Source: Flavobacterium galactosidilyticum
GTDB lineage: Bacteria > Bacteroidota > Bacteroidia > Flavobacteriales > Flavobacteriaceae
DNA length: 64,000 nt
Reading direction: 5' to 3'
NCBI RefSeq assembly: GCF_020911945.1
Contig: NZ_CP087135.1
Location: forward strand, 682,001-746,000
The notes under the pieces are model-generated. The model searched no databases and was not told where the DNA came from. It saw only the letters and a program-made list of their open reading frames with translations. The first letter of the stretch is position 1. Every line of letters starts with the position of its first letter. A program made the position numbers and the translations under genes. Shown here one piece after another: positions 26,045 through 34,863 of this stretch.

Positions 26045-26860
26045 TTAGATTTCTAGGTAATTCTCTTTCGCTATTTCGGAAATTATAAGATCAATATTTG
26101 TCTTGTATGACTTGGAGAAAGGAAGCTTTACAATACTATTTTTAATATAACACACTGAATTACCGCTATGTATCCTGGAAATATATTCTCTATTTACAAT
26201 ATAGCTATTATGAATTCTGATGAAAGGAGATGACAAAACACCTTCAAAATGCTTAAGTGTTTTAAAAGCTGTTACTGTCTCACCATTGCTTAAATGAATA
26301 TCTGTAGAGTTATTATCAGCTTGAAGATAAGCGATGTCCTTCGACTCAATATAACGGTAATCTCCGTATGATTTGATACACAATACTAATGACTTGCTGT
26401 GGCTGGGAGGATCTTGTGGGGCTAAAGAAGTGGCGATTTTTTGACAAACAGTTGATTGCTTCTTAAAAATTATGTTTTCACTCTCAGACTTTTCTAATTT
26501 TAAAATCAATTTTACCAAATCGATACGTTGCACGGGTTTCAACAAATAATCGGTGACCTCATATTGAATAGCATCGAATGCTAGATCTTTTTTTCTGGTG
26601 GTAATAATAACTCTAGGAATAACTTTCAAAAACCTATGCAACTCATTAATCAGTGCTAAAGACAATTTACTCGCTGAGTCTTCTGGGTCAATTTCTAGAA
26701 AAACTAAAGTGGGTTTGTATTCTAAGATAAGATTTAATCCATCCGAATAATTATTTGCAGATGCCAAAAATAGGAGTTCGGAAAAACCATCCGCAATCGC
26801 TTTTGTTTGCAAAACACCTTTTTGACTATCATCAATAATAATATACGAATAATTCTTCAA
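26045..26860 (-). CDS. LytTR-family regulator with an atypical receiver domain
   Basis: This 271-residue protein has an N-terminal receiver-like domain (about 1-120) and a C-terminal LytTR DNA-binding domain (about 165-265: IESKDIAYLQADNNSTDIHL, FIRIHNSYIVNREYI). The receiver keeps the acidic pair IIIDDSQ and the Lys-Pro of DYLLKPVQR. The phospho-acceptor position in TLVFLEIDPED is Glu56, where LytTR regulators normally have Asp. Asp58 two residues on might substitute, or the domain may be constitutively active. The frame opens with TTG, the only plausible start before the first strand. No kinase of the LytS type is adjacent. Confidence 0.85.
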   Translation of the reverse strand: MKNYSYIIIDDSQKGVLQTKAIADGFSELLFLASANNYSDGLNLILEYKPTLVFLEIDPEDSASKLSLALINELHRFLKVIPRVIITTRKKDLAFDAIQYEVTDYLLKPVQRIDLVKLILKLEKSESENIIFKKQSTVCQKIATSLAPQDPPSHSKSLVLCIKSYGDYRYIESKDIAYLQADNNSTDIHLSNGETVTAFKTLKHFEGVLSSPFIRIHNSYIVNREYISRIHSGNSVCYIKNSIVKLPFSKSYKTNIDLIISEIAKENYLEI

Positions 26861-27356
26861 TGGTCTTTGCAGGAATTATTGGTCATCGTTATATTAAATA
26901 TCCAAAGCAAAATATAAATTTTAGGCATTAAGTTCTTTTGATAGTTTTAGTTAACTAATTAAAGAAAAGCATGAAATATATAGTAAAAAATTTGTTTTAA
27001 CATTCTAAAAATAAGCATTTAAGTATTTTAACAATAGTTGATGTTGATATATTTTTGACAAATGTTAAAACATTAAGACTAAGTGCAAATTTATCCGATA
27101 AAGAGCAAATTTATAAATTTAAATACAATTGAAAATCGACAAATAACAATCATATTAGGTGTAAAAAATTAATAAATCAAATAAAAACTGATGTAATTAC
27201 ATTAAAAATTAAATTAAATTTGATCTTTTTAACAATTATTAATACTATTATCTAATACCTTCATGTTATTTTTTTGAACAATAGAAAACAAAATTTACAA
27301 TCAAAAAAATACCATCTTATTACAATTTTATCCTACTTTTATCAAAAAATATCTTT
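26861..27356. other. AT-rich intergenic stretch, no gene seen
   Basis: About 500 bases, very AT-rich, separate the divergent LytTR gene and the small outer-membrane protein gene. One plus-strand TATTTTTG (27050-27057) is present but too far from a start to assign with confidence. No conserved ORF, RNA fold or repeat is evident. Confidence 0.5.
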
Positions 27357-27890
27357 ATGAAAAAACTCTTTACTTTTCTGTTTTTATCTTCTTTTCTATT
27401 TGGCTTTGCCCAAGAAAAAGAAACTACTGATTTCAAAAGAAACGAATTAAAAGTTAATGCCTTAATGTTAGTTGCAGGCGCATTCGAAATTACATACGAA
27501 CGCCTTTTGAATGAAGAATCAGCTGTAGGAGTTTCATTATTTGTCCCATATGACAATACCATCGACACAAATTTTAGCTTATCTCCTTATTACCGTTTTT
27601 ATTTTGGGAAAAAACCAGCTGCCGGCTTTTTTGCAGAAGGTTTCGGTATGTTAAATAATTTTGAATACAGTAACTACCTATCTAACAATGGATCAACTCC
27701 CATTTATACTGAAGGAAATGCGACAGATTTTGCTCTCGGTTTTGGTTTAGGCGGAAAATGGATCACTAAAAAAGGATTTGTCTTTGAAATCAATTCAGGC
27801 ATAGGTAGGAATTTATTTAATACTAAAAGCAAAGATAGTGATATTCAAATTGTGGGAAGAGGCAGTATATCTTTAGGCTATCGCTTTTAA
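27357..27890 (+). CDS. Small outer-membrane beta-barrel protein (DUF3575-like)
   Basis: This 177-residue exported protein has a signal peptide (MKKLFTFLFLSSFLFGFAQ). Alternating hydrophobic strands follow, typical of an eight-stranded barrel: LKVNALMLVAGAFEITYERLL, SLSPYYRFYFGK, FFAEGFGML, FALGFGLGGKWIT, and a C-terminal ISLGYRF ending in an aromatic residue, as usual for outer-membrane insertion. The layout resembles DUF3575 proteins of Bacteroidota. Function is unknown. A strong terminator follows. Confidence 0.75.
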   Translation: MKKLFTFLFLSSFLFGFAQEKETTDFKRNELKVNALMLVAGAFEITYERLLNEESAVGVSLFVPYDNTIDTNFSLSPYYRFYFGKKPAAGFFAEGFGMLNNFEYSNYLSNNGSTPIYTEGNATDFALGFGLGGKWITKKGFVFEINSGIGRNLFNTKSKDSDIQIVGRGSISLGYRF

Positions 27891-27942
27891 AAAGTTTACA
27901 TTAATTAACTTGAATAATCGCTACCAGATACGGTACAAAAAC

Positions 27943-27982
27943 AAAAAATGTTTTGCGCTTTTAATGGCACAAAACATTTTTT
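27943..27982. terminator. Bidirectional terminator between the barrel protein and aspS
   Basis: AAAAAATGTTTTG (27943-27955) pairs perfectly with CAAAACATTTTTT (27970-27982). The genes on both sides converge. Confidence 0.85.
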
Positions 27983-28018
27983 TTTTAAATAAATACTGAA
28001 GCTATCTTTTTACATTTA

Positions 28019-29770
28019 TTACTTCCCGCTTAACATTATATTTAGCTCTCTCAATTGCGTTTCATCTATCGCAGCCGGAGCATCAATCATGACATCTCTC
28101 CCTGAATTATTTTTGGGAAAAGCGATAAAATCTCGTATAGTTTCTTGTCCACCAAGAATCGCAACTAATCTATCCAATCCAAAAGCTAAACCGCCGTGAG
28201 GTGGTGCACCAAACTGGAACGCATCCATCAAGAATCCAAATTGCGCTTTAGCATCCTCTTCAGTAAAACCTAAATATTTAAACATCAATTGTTGTGTCGC
28301 TTTATCATGAATACGTATAGAACCACCACCTATTTCGTTTCCGTTTAAAACCATATCATACGCATTAGCACGAACTTTTCCTGGGTTTGTTTCTAATAAG
28401 TGCATGTCTTCTGGTTTTGGAGAAGTGAATGGATGATGCATCGCGTGATAACGACCACTTTCTTCATCAAACTCTAATAAAGGAAAATCAACTACCCATA
28501 AAGGAGCGAAAACCGCTGGATTTCTTAAACCTAATCGCGTAGCCACTTCCATACGAAGTGCTGAAAGTTGCGCACGAGTTTTATCAGCTGGCCCAGAAAG
28601 AACAAAAATCATATCGCCAGGTTTAGCACCAGTAATTTTTGCCCAATTATTTAAATCCTCTTGATCGTAGAATTTATCTACAGATGATTTATAGGTTCCA
28701 TCTTCGTTGCACTTTGCATAAACCATACCTGAAGCACCTACTTGCGGACGTTTAACCCAGTCAATTAAGGCATCAATCTCTTTGCGTGTATAAGAACCTG
28801 CACCTGGAACAGCAATTCCAACTACTAATTCAGCAGCATTAAATACGGGAAACTCTTTATGTTGTGCAAATTCGTTCAACTCACCAAACTCCATTCCGAA
28901 ACGAATGTCTGGCTTATCATTTCCATACGTTTTCATGGCGTGTTCGTAGGTGATTCTTGGGAATTTATCTACTTCGATACCTTTTATTTCTTTTAGTAAA
29001 TGTCTTGTCAAACCTTCAAAAATATTTAATATATCTTCTTGTTCCACAAAAGCCATTTCGCAATCAATTTGCGTGAATTCTGGCTGTCTGTCCGCACGCA
29101 AATCTTCATCACGGAAACATTTCACGATTTGGAAATATTTATCCATTCCACCCACCATCAATAATTGTTTGAAAGTTTGTGGTGATTGTGGCAAAGCATA
29201 AAACTGACCTACATTCATTCGAGAAGGAACAACAAAATCTCTCGCACCTTCCGGTGTTGATTTGATTAAATAAGGTGTTTCTACTTCACAAAAATCTAAA
29301 TCCGAAAGATATTTTCGAACTTCCATGGCTACTTTATGACGAAACATCAAACTATTTTTCACCGGATTTCTTCGAATGTCAAGGTATCGGTATTTCATTC
29401 GGATATCTTCTCCACCATCGGTTTCATCTTCTATTGTAAAAGGAGGCGTAAGCGAAGCATTTAGAATAGTAAGTTCTGTCACTAAAATCTCGATTTCACC
29501 AGTCGCCATATTTTTATTTTTGGCTTCACGCTCAATAACAGTACCTTTTACTTGAATTACAAATTCACGACCAAGTGTTTTAGCCAACTCAAAAACCGAT
29601 GTTTCAGAACGTCCTTCGTCAAAAATTAATTGTGTAATTCCGTAACGGTCGCGTAAATCAACCCAATTCATAAATCCTTTATCGCGCGATTTTTGTACCC
29701 ATCCCGCAAGTGTTACTTCAGTATTAATGTGCGAGGCATTCAATTCGCCACAGTTATGACTTCTATACAT
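28019..29770 (-). CDS. aspS: Aspartate--tRNA ligase
   Basis: This 583-residue class II synthetase charges tRNA-Asp. It has the N-terminal OB fold anticodon domain ([20 protein letters not shown]), motif 2 with [18 protein letters not shown], the bacterial-type GAD insertion around residues 290-410, and motif 3 in [15 protein letters not shown]. The ending [20 protein letters not shown] is typical of the bacterial enzyme. Full length. Promoter box TAAATTTG lies upstream at 29811-29818. Confidence 0.95.
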   Translation of the reverse strand: MYRSHNCGELNASHINTEVTLAGWVQKSRDKGFMNWVDLRDRYGITQLIFDEGRSETSVFELAKTLGREFVIQVKGTVIEREAKNKNMATGEIEILVTELTILNASLTPPFTIEDETDGGEDIRMKYRYLDIRRNPVKNSLMFRHKVAMEVRKYLSDLDFCEVETPYLIKSTPEGARDFVVPSRMNVGQFYALPQSPQTFKQLLMVGGMDKYFQIVKCFRDEDLRADRQPEFTQIDCEMAFVEQEDILNIFEGLTRHLLKEIKGIEVDKFPRITYEHAMKTYGNDKPDIRFGMEFGELNEFAQHKEFPVFNAAELVVGIAVPGAGSYTRKEIDALIDWVKRPQVGASGMVYAKCNEDGTYKSSVDKFYDQEDLNNWAKITGAKPGDMIFVLSGPADKTRAQLSALRMEVATRLGLRNPAVFAPLWVVDFPLLEFDEESGRYHAMHHPFTSPKPEDMHLLETNPGKVRANAYDMVLNGNEIGGGSIRIHDKATQQLMFKYLGFTEEDAKAQFGFLMDAFQFGAPPHGGLAFGLDRLVAILGGQETIRDFIAFPKNNSGRDVMIDAPAAIDETQLRELNIMLSGK

Positions 29771-29810
29771 GTTCTAAATTTTTGATTATTTTGCCCTTTG
29801 GACACCGCTG

Positions 29811-29818
29811 CAAATTTA
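29811..29818 (-). promoter_or_regulatory. -7 promoter box for aspS
   Basis: On the minus strand TAAATTTG matches TAnnTTTG, 40 bases before the aspS ATG. Confidence 0.45.
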
Positions 29819-29956
29819 GGACTAATTATGAATAATGAATTGAGAAATAAGAAATTTTAGCGATTGGTTTATCAGCAAACTTTATTTTCAATGTTAAGCT
29901 TCGCTTCAATGTTACTAAATTGTTAACTTAAAGTTTTTTTATTGTAAAATATTTTA

Positions 29957-29964
29957 TACATTTG
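29957..29964 (+). promoter_or_regulatory. -7 promoter box for the MORN-like gene
   Basis: TACATTTG matches TAnnTTTG, 33 bases before the start codon at 29998. Confidence 0.45.
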
Positions 29965-29997
29965 TTAAGCTAATATGAATTTAAAAATCCAAACGAC

Positions 29998-30342
29998 ATG
30001 AAAAAATATATAATATTAACCGCATTACTATTTTCAGGAATAGCATTCGCTCAAGAAAATAATCCAAAACTAGAAGCTGTAGGTGAATTAGTTAAAACAA
30101 CCTACTACTTTGAAAGCGGAAAAATACAGCAAGAAGGTTTCTTTAAAAACGGAAAACTGGAAGGAGTTTGGACTTCATACGATACAAATGGTAACAAACA
30201 ATCTGTTGCTACTTATAAAGAGGGAGAAAAAACTGGAAAATGGTTTTTCTGGAATGGTAATAACCTAAGTGAGGTAGATTATTCTAATAGCAGAATCGCT
30301 TCTGTTAAAACATGGAAACAAGACGCTTTAGTTAACAACTAA
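29998..30342 (+). CDS. Secreted MORN/YwqK-like repeat protein
   Basis: This 114-residue exported protein has a signal peptide (MKKYIILTALLFSGIAFAQ). Three to four MORN/YwqK-type repeats follow: YFESGKIQQEGFFKNGKLEG, YDTNGNKQSVATYKEGEKTG and FFWNGNNLSEVDY. Such proteins are often annotated as YwqK-family antitoxin or, wrongly, as nicotinic acid mononucleotide adenylyltransferase in Flavobacteria. The sequence has no nucleotide-binding motif and no toxin gene is adjacent, so neither name is supported. It forms a single-gene unit with promoter box and terminator. Confidence 0.8.
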   Translation: MKKYIILTALLFSGIAFAQENNPKLEAVGELVKTTYYFESGKIQQEGFFKNGKLEGVWTSYDTNGNKQSVATYKEGEKTGKWFFWNGNNLSEVDYSNSRIASVKTWKQDALVNN

Positions 30343-30363
30343 AAAGAAATTAAAATTATCAGT

Positions 30364-30392
30364 AAAGCTTTCGTTCTTCGAAAGCTTTTTTT
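30364..30392 (+). terminator. Rho-independent terminator after the MORN-like gene
   Basis: AAAGCTTTCG (30364-30373) pairs perfectly with CGAAAGCTTT (30379-30388), with a 5-base loop and a T-run. Confidence 0.88.
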
Positions 30393-30637
30393 GTGCCTTA
30401 TATTTTTTGGTTAAGCTACACTTTAGAAGATTGTTGCTTTCAAAAATAAGTCAAATTAAAGATAAACTGCACTCAAAAATTATACTTTGAATAGTTCTCG
30501 GTACTCTGTACCAAAAAAAAACGCAGTACGTGTAACTCATAATAAACCTTCACGATTAAGATACAGAGAAGTGCACTATAAAATTATTCAAGCTTTACAG
30601 TAGCTTCTTTGTGTAATTTAACGAACAAATGACTGCA

Positions 30638-30698
30638 TTATTTGATAAAAAAAAAGTAAAACTAAACGAATTTAATTTTACTTTTTTTTGTCAAATAA
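30638..30698 (-). terminator. Long A/T-rich hairpin terminator after the SSS transporter
   Basis: TTATTTGAT followed by an A-run and GTAAAA (30638-30661) pairs over about 23 bp, with one mismatch, with TTTTAC, a T-run and GTCAAATAA (30676-30698). It lies 11 bases past the transporter stop. Apart from this and the previous terminator, the 366-base gap 30343-30708 shows only a short palindrome, GGTACTCTGTACC, near 30500. Confidence 0.7.
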
Positions 30699-30708
30699 TA
30701 CGGATAGT

Positions 30709-32373
30709 TTATTTCCAGAATAGTGCGTAAACTACCACTAATAATATCAATATTGAAAATGAACAGATATTAAATAGAGGACTTGTTTTAAACAACTCTT
30801 TATTCAACGGAATCCCTTTTGCGTCATTTTCTCCTTTATTTTGGAGCAAACTAACGGCAATAATTAATAACATTGTTAATAATGCAGTATAACCCATCTG
30901 GTCCATCCACGGCAATGTTGGGAACATAGATTCCATACCACTTCCTACAGCCCAAGATTTTGGACCTACTTTAAAGAACATTGCAATAGGAATTGAAAGT
31001 ATTGCTCCCCAAATTGCAGCCTTGTTTGTCGTTTTTTTCCAAAACAATCCTAAGATGAATACCGCTAAAATTCCAGGACTAACTACTCCTGTATATTCTT
31101 GTATAAATTGAAATGCTTGATCAATTCCACCTAAAAGTGGAGCCATAATTACTGCAATTAATAACGCAACACCTCCTGAAATACGTCCCATATTCACAGT
31201 TGTTTTATCATCTGCGTTTTTATTAATATACTGCTTGTATATATCCATTGTAAAAATGGTGGAAGTAGAGTTTAACATCGATGCTAGAGAAGATACAATG
31301 GCTGCAGCTAATGCAGCAAACGCTAAACCTTTTAAACCTGCTGGTAAGAAATGCAACAACCAAGGATAAGCTCTGTCTGCAGTTCCTAATCCAGGTAAGT
31401 TTTCCATAGCTGACGCCCCTAAACGAGCCATAATTGCTGGATCATTTACCATTACATAAGCTGCGATTCCAGGAACAACAACAATGAACGGAATAAGTAA
31501 TTTTAAAAATGCTGCTAATAAAATACCTTTTTGAGCTTCACGTAGCGATTTAGCCGCTAATGTTCTTTGAATAATATATTGGTTGAAACCCCAGTAATAG
31601 ATGTTAGCAACCCAAAGACCACCTACTAAAACCCCTATACCTGGTAAGTTCATGTACTCAGGATTAGACTTATCTAATATCATTACAAAACGATCCGGTG
31701 CCGCATTGTAAACTGTTTTCATCCCTTCCCACATTCCAGCACCATCTGAAACCGTATTTAAAGCTAAATAGGTTGTAACCAATCCACCTAATACAAGGAA
31801 TATTACTTGAATAACATCAGTCCAAGCAACAGCTGAAAGACCACCGTATAAGGAATAAGCTGCTGAAAATAGCGCTAAACCTATGATAGCGTAAACCATA
31901 TCAATACCTAAAATGGTCTCAATCGCTAAACCACCTAAATACAATACTGTCGTAAGATTAACAAACACATACAAAGCAATCCAGAAAACCGCTAGAATCG
32001 TTTTTAGATTTGTTGAAAATCGTTTTTCTACAAATTCTGGAATCGTATAAATTCCTTTTTCGATAAAAATGGGTAAAAAATATTTCCCTACAATAATTAA
32101 TGTAAAAGCAGCCATCCACTCATAAGAAGCAATGGCCAATCCTAGTGCAAAACCAGACCCAGACATTCCAATGAATTGTTCTGCGGAAATATTAGCAGCA
32201 ATCAGTGACGAACCAATAGCCCACCATGGTAGCGATTTACTAGCAAGAAAATAATCCTCAGCATTTTTTTGCTGACCGTCTTTTTCACGAGAAACCCATA
32301 ATCCAACACCTAAAATAAGTACTGCATAAGCAGCAAAAACTAAATAATCAATAAATCCAAATTCTGTTGTCAT
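30709..32373 (-). CDS. Sodium/sugar symporter (SSS/SGLT family), probably galactose
   Basis: This 554-residue inner-membrane transporter has about 14 hydrophobic segments. SSS-family signatures are WWAIGSSLIAANISAEQFIG (Na-site helix 1), GGLSAVAWTDVIQVIFLVLG, AALAAAIVSSLASMLNSTST (helix 8-9 region) and FIQEYTGVVSPGILAVFILG, which together match the SGLT sugar branch. It lies 266 bases downstream of galT and follows galM-GH2-galK-galT in the same direction. This makes galactose, or another sugar from the GH2 substrate, its likely cargo. The gap has no obvious terminator, so it may share their transcript or have its own promoter. Confidence 0.87.
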   Translation of the reverse strand: MTTEFGFIDYLVFAAYAVLILGVGLWVSREKDGQQKNAEDYFLASKSLPWWAIGSSLIAANISAEQFIGMSGSGFALGLAIASYEWMAAFTLIIVGKYFLPIFIEKGIYTIPEFVEKRFSTNLKTILAVFWIALYVFVNLTTVLYLGGLAIETILGIDMVYAIIGLALFSAAYSLYGGLSAVAWTDVIQVIFLVLGGLVTTYLALNTVSDGAGMWEGMKTVYNAAPDRFVMILDKSNPEYMNLPGIGVLVGGLWVANIYYWGFNQYIIQRTLAAKSLREAQKGILLAAFLKLLIPFIVVVPGIAAYVMVNDPAIMARLGASAMENLPGLGTADRAYPWLLHFLPAGLKGLAFAALAAAIVSSLASMLNSTSTIFTMDIYKQYINKNADDKTTVNMGRISGGVALLIAVIMAPLLGGIDQAFQFIQEYTGVVSPGILAVFILGLFWKKTTNKAAIWGAILSIPIAMFFKVGPKSWAVGSGMESMFPTLPWMDQMGYTALLTMLLIIAVSLLQNKGENDAKGIPLNKELFKTSPLFNICSFSILILLVVVYALFWK

Positions 32374-32639
32374 ACCTTGTTGTTGTTTATTATGTTTGTT
32401 TAATATTATGATTGCTATATCTGTACAATACTATATACGTTAAGCCTATTTCAATTGTTTAATTAAAAGTAATGAATTACTTCTATTTTTCTATTCCCAT
32501 TTCCAAGCACTTACTACTCTTTTTTAGAATCTATTCTGCTGCGATGGATCGTTTATAATTACAACTTCAAAACTTTAATTTTGCAATTCGATCATACTAT
32601 TTGTAGCTCAAAATCCTACTATACTAGCAGCTCATTTTT

Positions 32640-33692
32640 TTAGATTTCACTTTTATAATGAACATCTGAAAGGTTTCTCAAAGTTTCAGCACTTTTTTCA
32701 GGTGTGATATCTCTTTGTGATTCTCCTAGCATTTCATAACCAACCATAAATTTTTTCACAGTTGCTGAACGCAATAATGGTGGATAAAAATGCATGTGAA
32801 ATTGCCATTCTGGATGTAATTCTCCATCAGTTGGTGCTTGATGAATTCCTGATGAATAAGGAAATGACGTTTGAAAAAGATTATCGTATTTAGTTGTCAA
32901 TTGTTTTAAAATCGTCGCGTAAGCAGTACTTTCAGTTGCGGTAAAATCAGTTATTTTTCCAAAATGGCGCTTACTGATTATCATCGTTTCAAATGGCCAA
33001 ATTGCCCAAAAAGGAACTAATGCTACAAAATGATCATTTTCAATTACGATACGCTCATTTAATTTCAGCTCTTCTTTCAAATAATCTTGCAAAAGAGAAC
33101 TTCTGTGTTTATCATAATACGCTTTCTGGTTATTTTGCGTTTTTTCAACTTCAGTGGGTAACGATGATTGCGCCCAAATTTGTCCGTGTGGATGTGGATT
33201 ACTACATCCCATTACACTTCCTTTATTTTCAAAAATCTGAACGTGATTAATATAATCAACTGCACCTAAAGTGGTATATTCTTTTTGCCAAGTATGAATA
33301 ATATCTTCAATTCCTTCAATCGGCATTTCAGGCAAAGTCAAATTGTGTTTTGGAGAAAAACAAACTACTCTTGAAATTCCTCTTTCAGGCTGTGTTTTGA
33401 AAAAAGTTTCATTTTCATTCCCTTCAAATGCAATCTCTTCTTGCTTTAAAGCGGCAAAATCATTTTCAAAAACAAAAGATTTTTCATAAGCTGGATTAAT
33501 CTCTCCATTTGCTCTAACATTTCCTGCGCACAAATAACAAGTAGAATCATATTCTGGTAATGCATCTGAAGATACTGTTTCATTTTGCCCTTGCCAAGGT
33601 CTTTTAGAACGGTGTGGAGAAACTAAAACCCATTCGTTAATTAACGGGTTATAACGTCTGTGTGGATCTTCGTTAATGTCAAATTTTTTCAT
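32640..33692 (-). CDS. galT: Galactose-1-phosphate uridylyltransferase
   Basis: This 350-residue Leloir-pathway enzyme swaps UMP between UDP-glucose and galactose 1-phosphate. Both HIT-like halves are present. The zinc-type pair is Cys52/Cys55 (TCYLCAGN). The active-site NPHPHGQIWAQ has the nucleophile at His169, matching His166 of the E. coli enzyme. QFHMHFYPPLLR is the C-terminal motif. It begins one base after the galK stop, indicating tight coupling. Confidence 0.95.
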   Translation of the reverse strand: MKKFDINEDPHRRYNPLINEWVLVSPHRSKRPWQGQNETVSSDALPEYDSTCYLCAGNVRANGEINPAYEKSFVFENDFAALKQEEIAFEGNENETFFKTQPERGISRVVCFSPKHNLTLPEMPIEGIEDIIHTWQKEYTTLGAVDYINHVQIFENKGSVMGCSNPHPHGQIWAQSSLPTEVEKTQNNQKAYYDKHRSSLLQDYLKEELKLNERIVIENDHFVALVPFWAIWPFETMIISKRHFGKITDFTATESTAYATILKQLTTKYDNLFQTSFPYSSGIHQAPTDGELHPEWQFHMHFYPPLLRSATVKKFMVGYEMLGESQRDITPEKSAETLRNLSDVHYKSEI

Positions 33693-33693
33693 T

Positions 33694-34863
33694 CTAATTA
33701 TTTATATAAAGTGATGTACCGTTTCCAATTTTTACATCATAAATTTTTAATTCGATTCCAAAAGCATCTAAATAAAGTCCCGAAAGTTTCGCTTTTATGC
33801 GCTCTTCGTGTCCTTTTTTTATCAAGTTAATTGTGCAACCTCCAAAGCCTCCACCCATTAGTCGCGAACCTACAACTGCTTCTTCAGTTTTAAGTGTATC
33901 CACAATCATATCTAATTCTGGGCAACTTACTTCATAATCTTTAGATAATCCTTCATGTGTTTCATACATTAATTTCCCTAAAGTTTGAATATCACCATTA
34001 TCTAAAGCTTGACACGCTTGAATTACACGCTTAATTTCTTTGACTACAAAAAGACTTCTTTTGAAAACATCCTCAGACATTTTGTCTTTTACACTTTGTA
34101 CTTGTTCTTCAGTACAATCTCTAAAACTTTTTACTTCTGGAAAATTAGATTTCAAAATAGCAATTCCTTCTTCACATTGTTCACGACGTTGATTGTAAGC
34201 CGACGTCATTAAAGAATGCTTTACATTTGAATCGAATAGAATTAATGAATACTCATTAAAATCAGCATTGTGATATTCATATTCTAATGTGCGACAGTCT
34301 ATTTTTATCACTTTATTTTCAAGTCCCATGACACTCGAAAACTGATCCATAATCCCACAATTAATTCCCACCCAATGCTCCGCACTTTGCCCCATTAAAG
34401 CAACATCAACTGGTTTTATATCCAAATTGTAAAGTTCTTTTACACCAAATAAAAATCCACATTCTAAAGCTGCTGATGAAGATAAACCAGAACCAACTGG
34501 GATAGTACTGCTAAAAACACAATTGAACCCTTCAAACTTGAACCCTTTATTTTGCAATTGCAGAATAACACCTCTTACATAATTAGTCCAAACATTATCT
34601 GATAATTCAATTGGATCATTAAGATTAATTTCGAACTCATCATTAAGATCTATTGCAATTACTCTTGATGTTTTAGCTTTGCTTTTTTCGAAAGCAAAAC
34701 AAATAATTTTGTCAATAGCTGCGGGTAAAACGTATCCATCGTTGTAATCAATATGTTCTCCAATAATATTTATTCTTCCCGGAGAAAGCACTATTTTTTG
34801 TGGTTCGGCACCAAAAGTCTCTTTAAAAAAGGTTACCGTATTATTAATTAAAATGTCATTCAT
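33694..34863 (-). CDS. galK: Galactokinase
   Basis: This 389-residue GHMP kinase phosphorylates alpha-D-galactose at C1. It has the galactokinase signature PGRINIIGEHIDYNDGYVLP near residue 28, the ATP-binding loop PVGSGLSSSAALECG, the catalytic Asp region CGIMDQFSSVMG, and the C-terminal GHMP motif GSRLMGGGFGGCTINL. Its ATG overlaps the GH2 stop by one base (TAATG). It is third in the galM-GH2-galK-galT operon. Confidence 0.95.
   Translation of the reverse strand: MNDILINNTVTFFKETFGAEPQKIVLSPGRINIIGEHIDYNDGYVLPAAIDKIICFAFEKSKAKTSRVIAIDLNDEFEINLNDPIELSDNVWTNYVRGVILQLQNKGFKFEGFNCVFSSTIPVGSGLSSSAALECGFLFGVKELYNLDIKPVDVALMGQSAEHWVGINCGIMDQFSSVMGLENKVIKIDCRTLEYEYHNADFNEYSLILFDSNVKHSLMTSAYNQRREQCEEGIAILKSNFPEVKSFRDCTEEQVQSVKDKMSEDVFKRSLFVVKEIKRVIQACQALDNGDIQTLGKLMYETHEGLSKDYEVSCPELDMIVDTLKTEEAVVGSRLMGGGFGGCTINLIKKGHEERIKAKLSGLYLDAFGIELKIYDVKIGNGTSLYINN

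Noticed and set aside
27050-27057. TATTTTTG as promoter of the small outer-membrane protein gene
   Set aside because: It is 300 bases from the start in a very AT-rich region where such boxes arise by chance.
29998-30342. Possible YwqK-type antitoxin
   Set aside because: It has a signal peptide and MORN-like repeats, and no toxin gene is adjacent; a toxin-antitoxin role is not supported.
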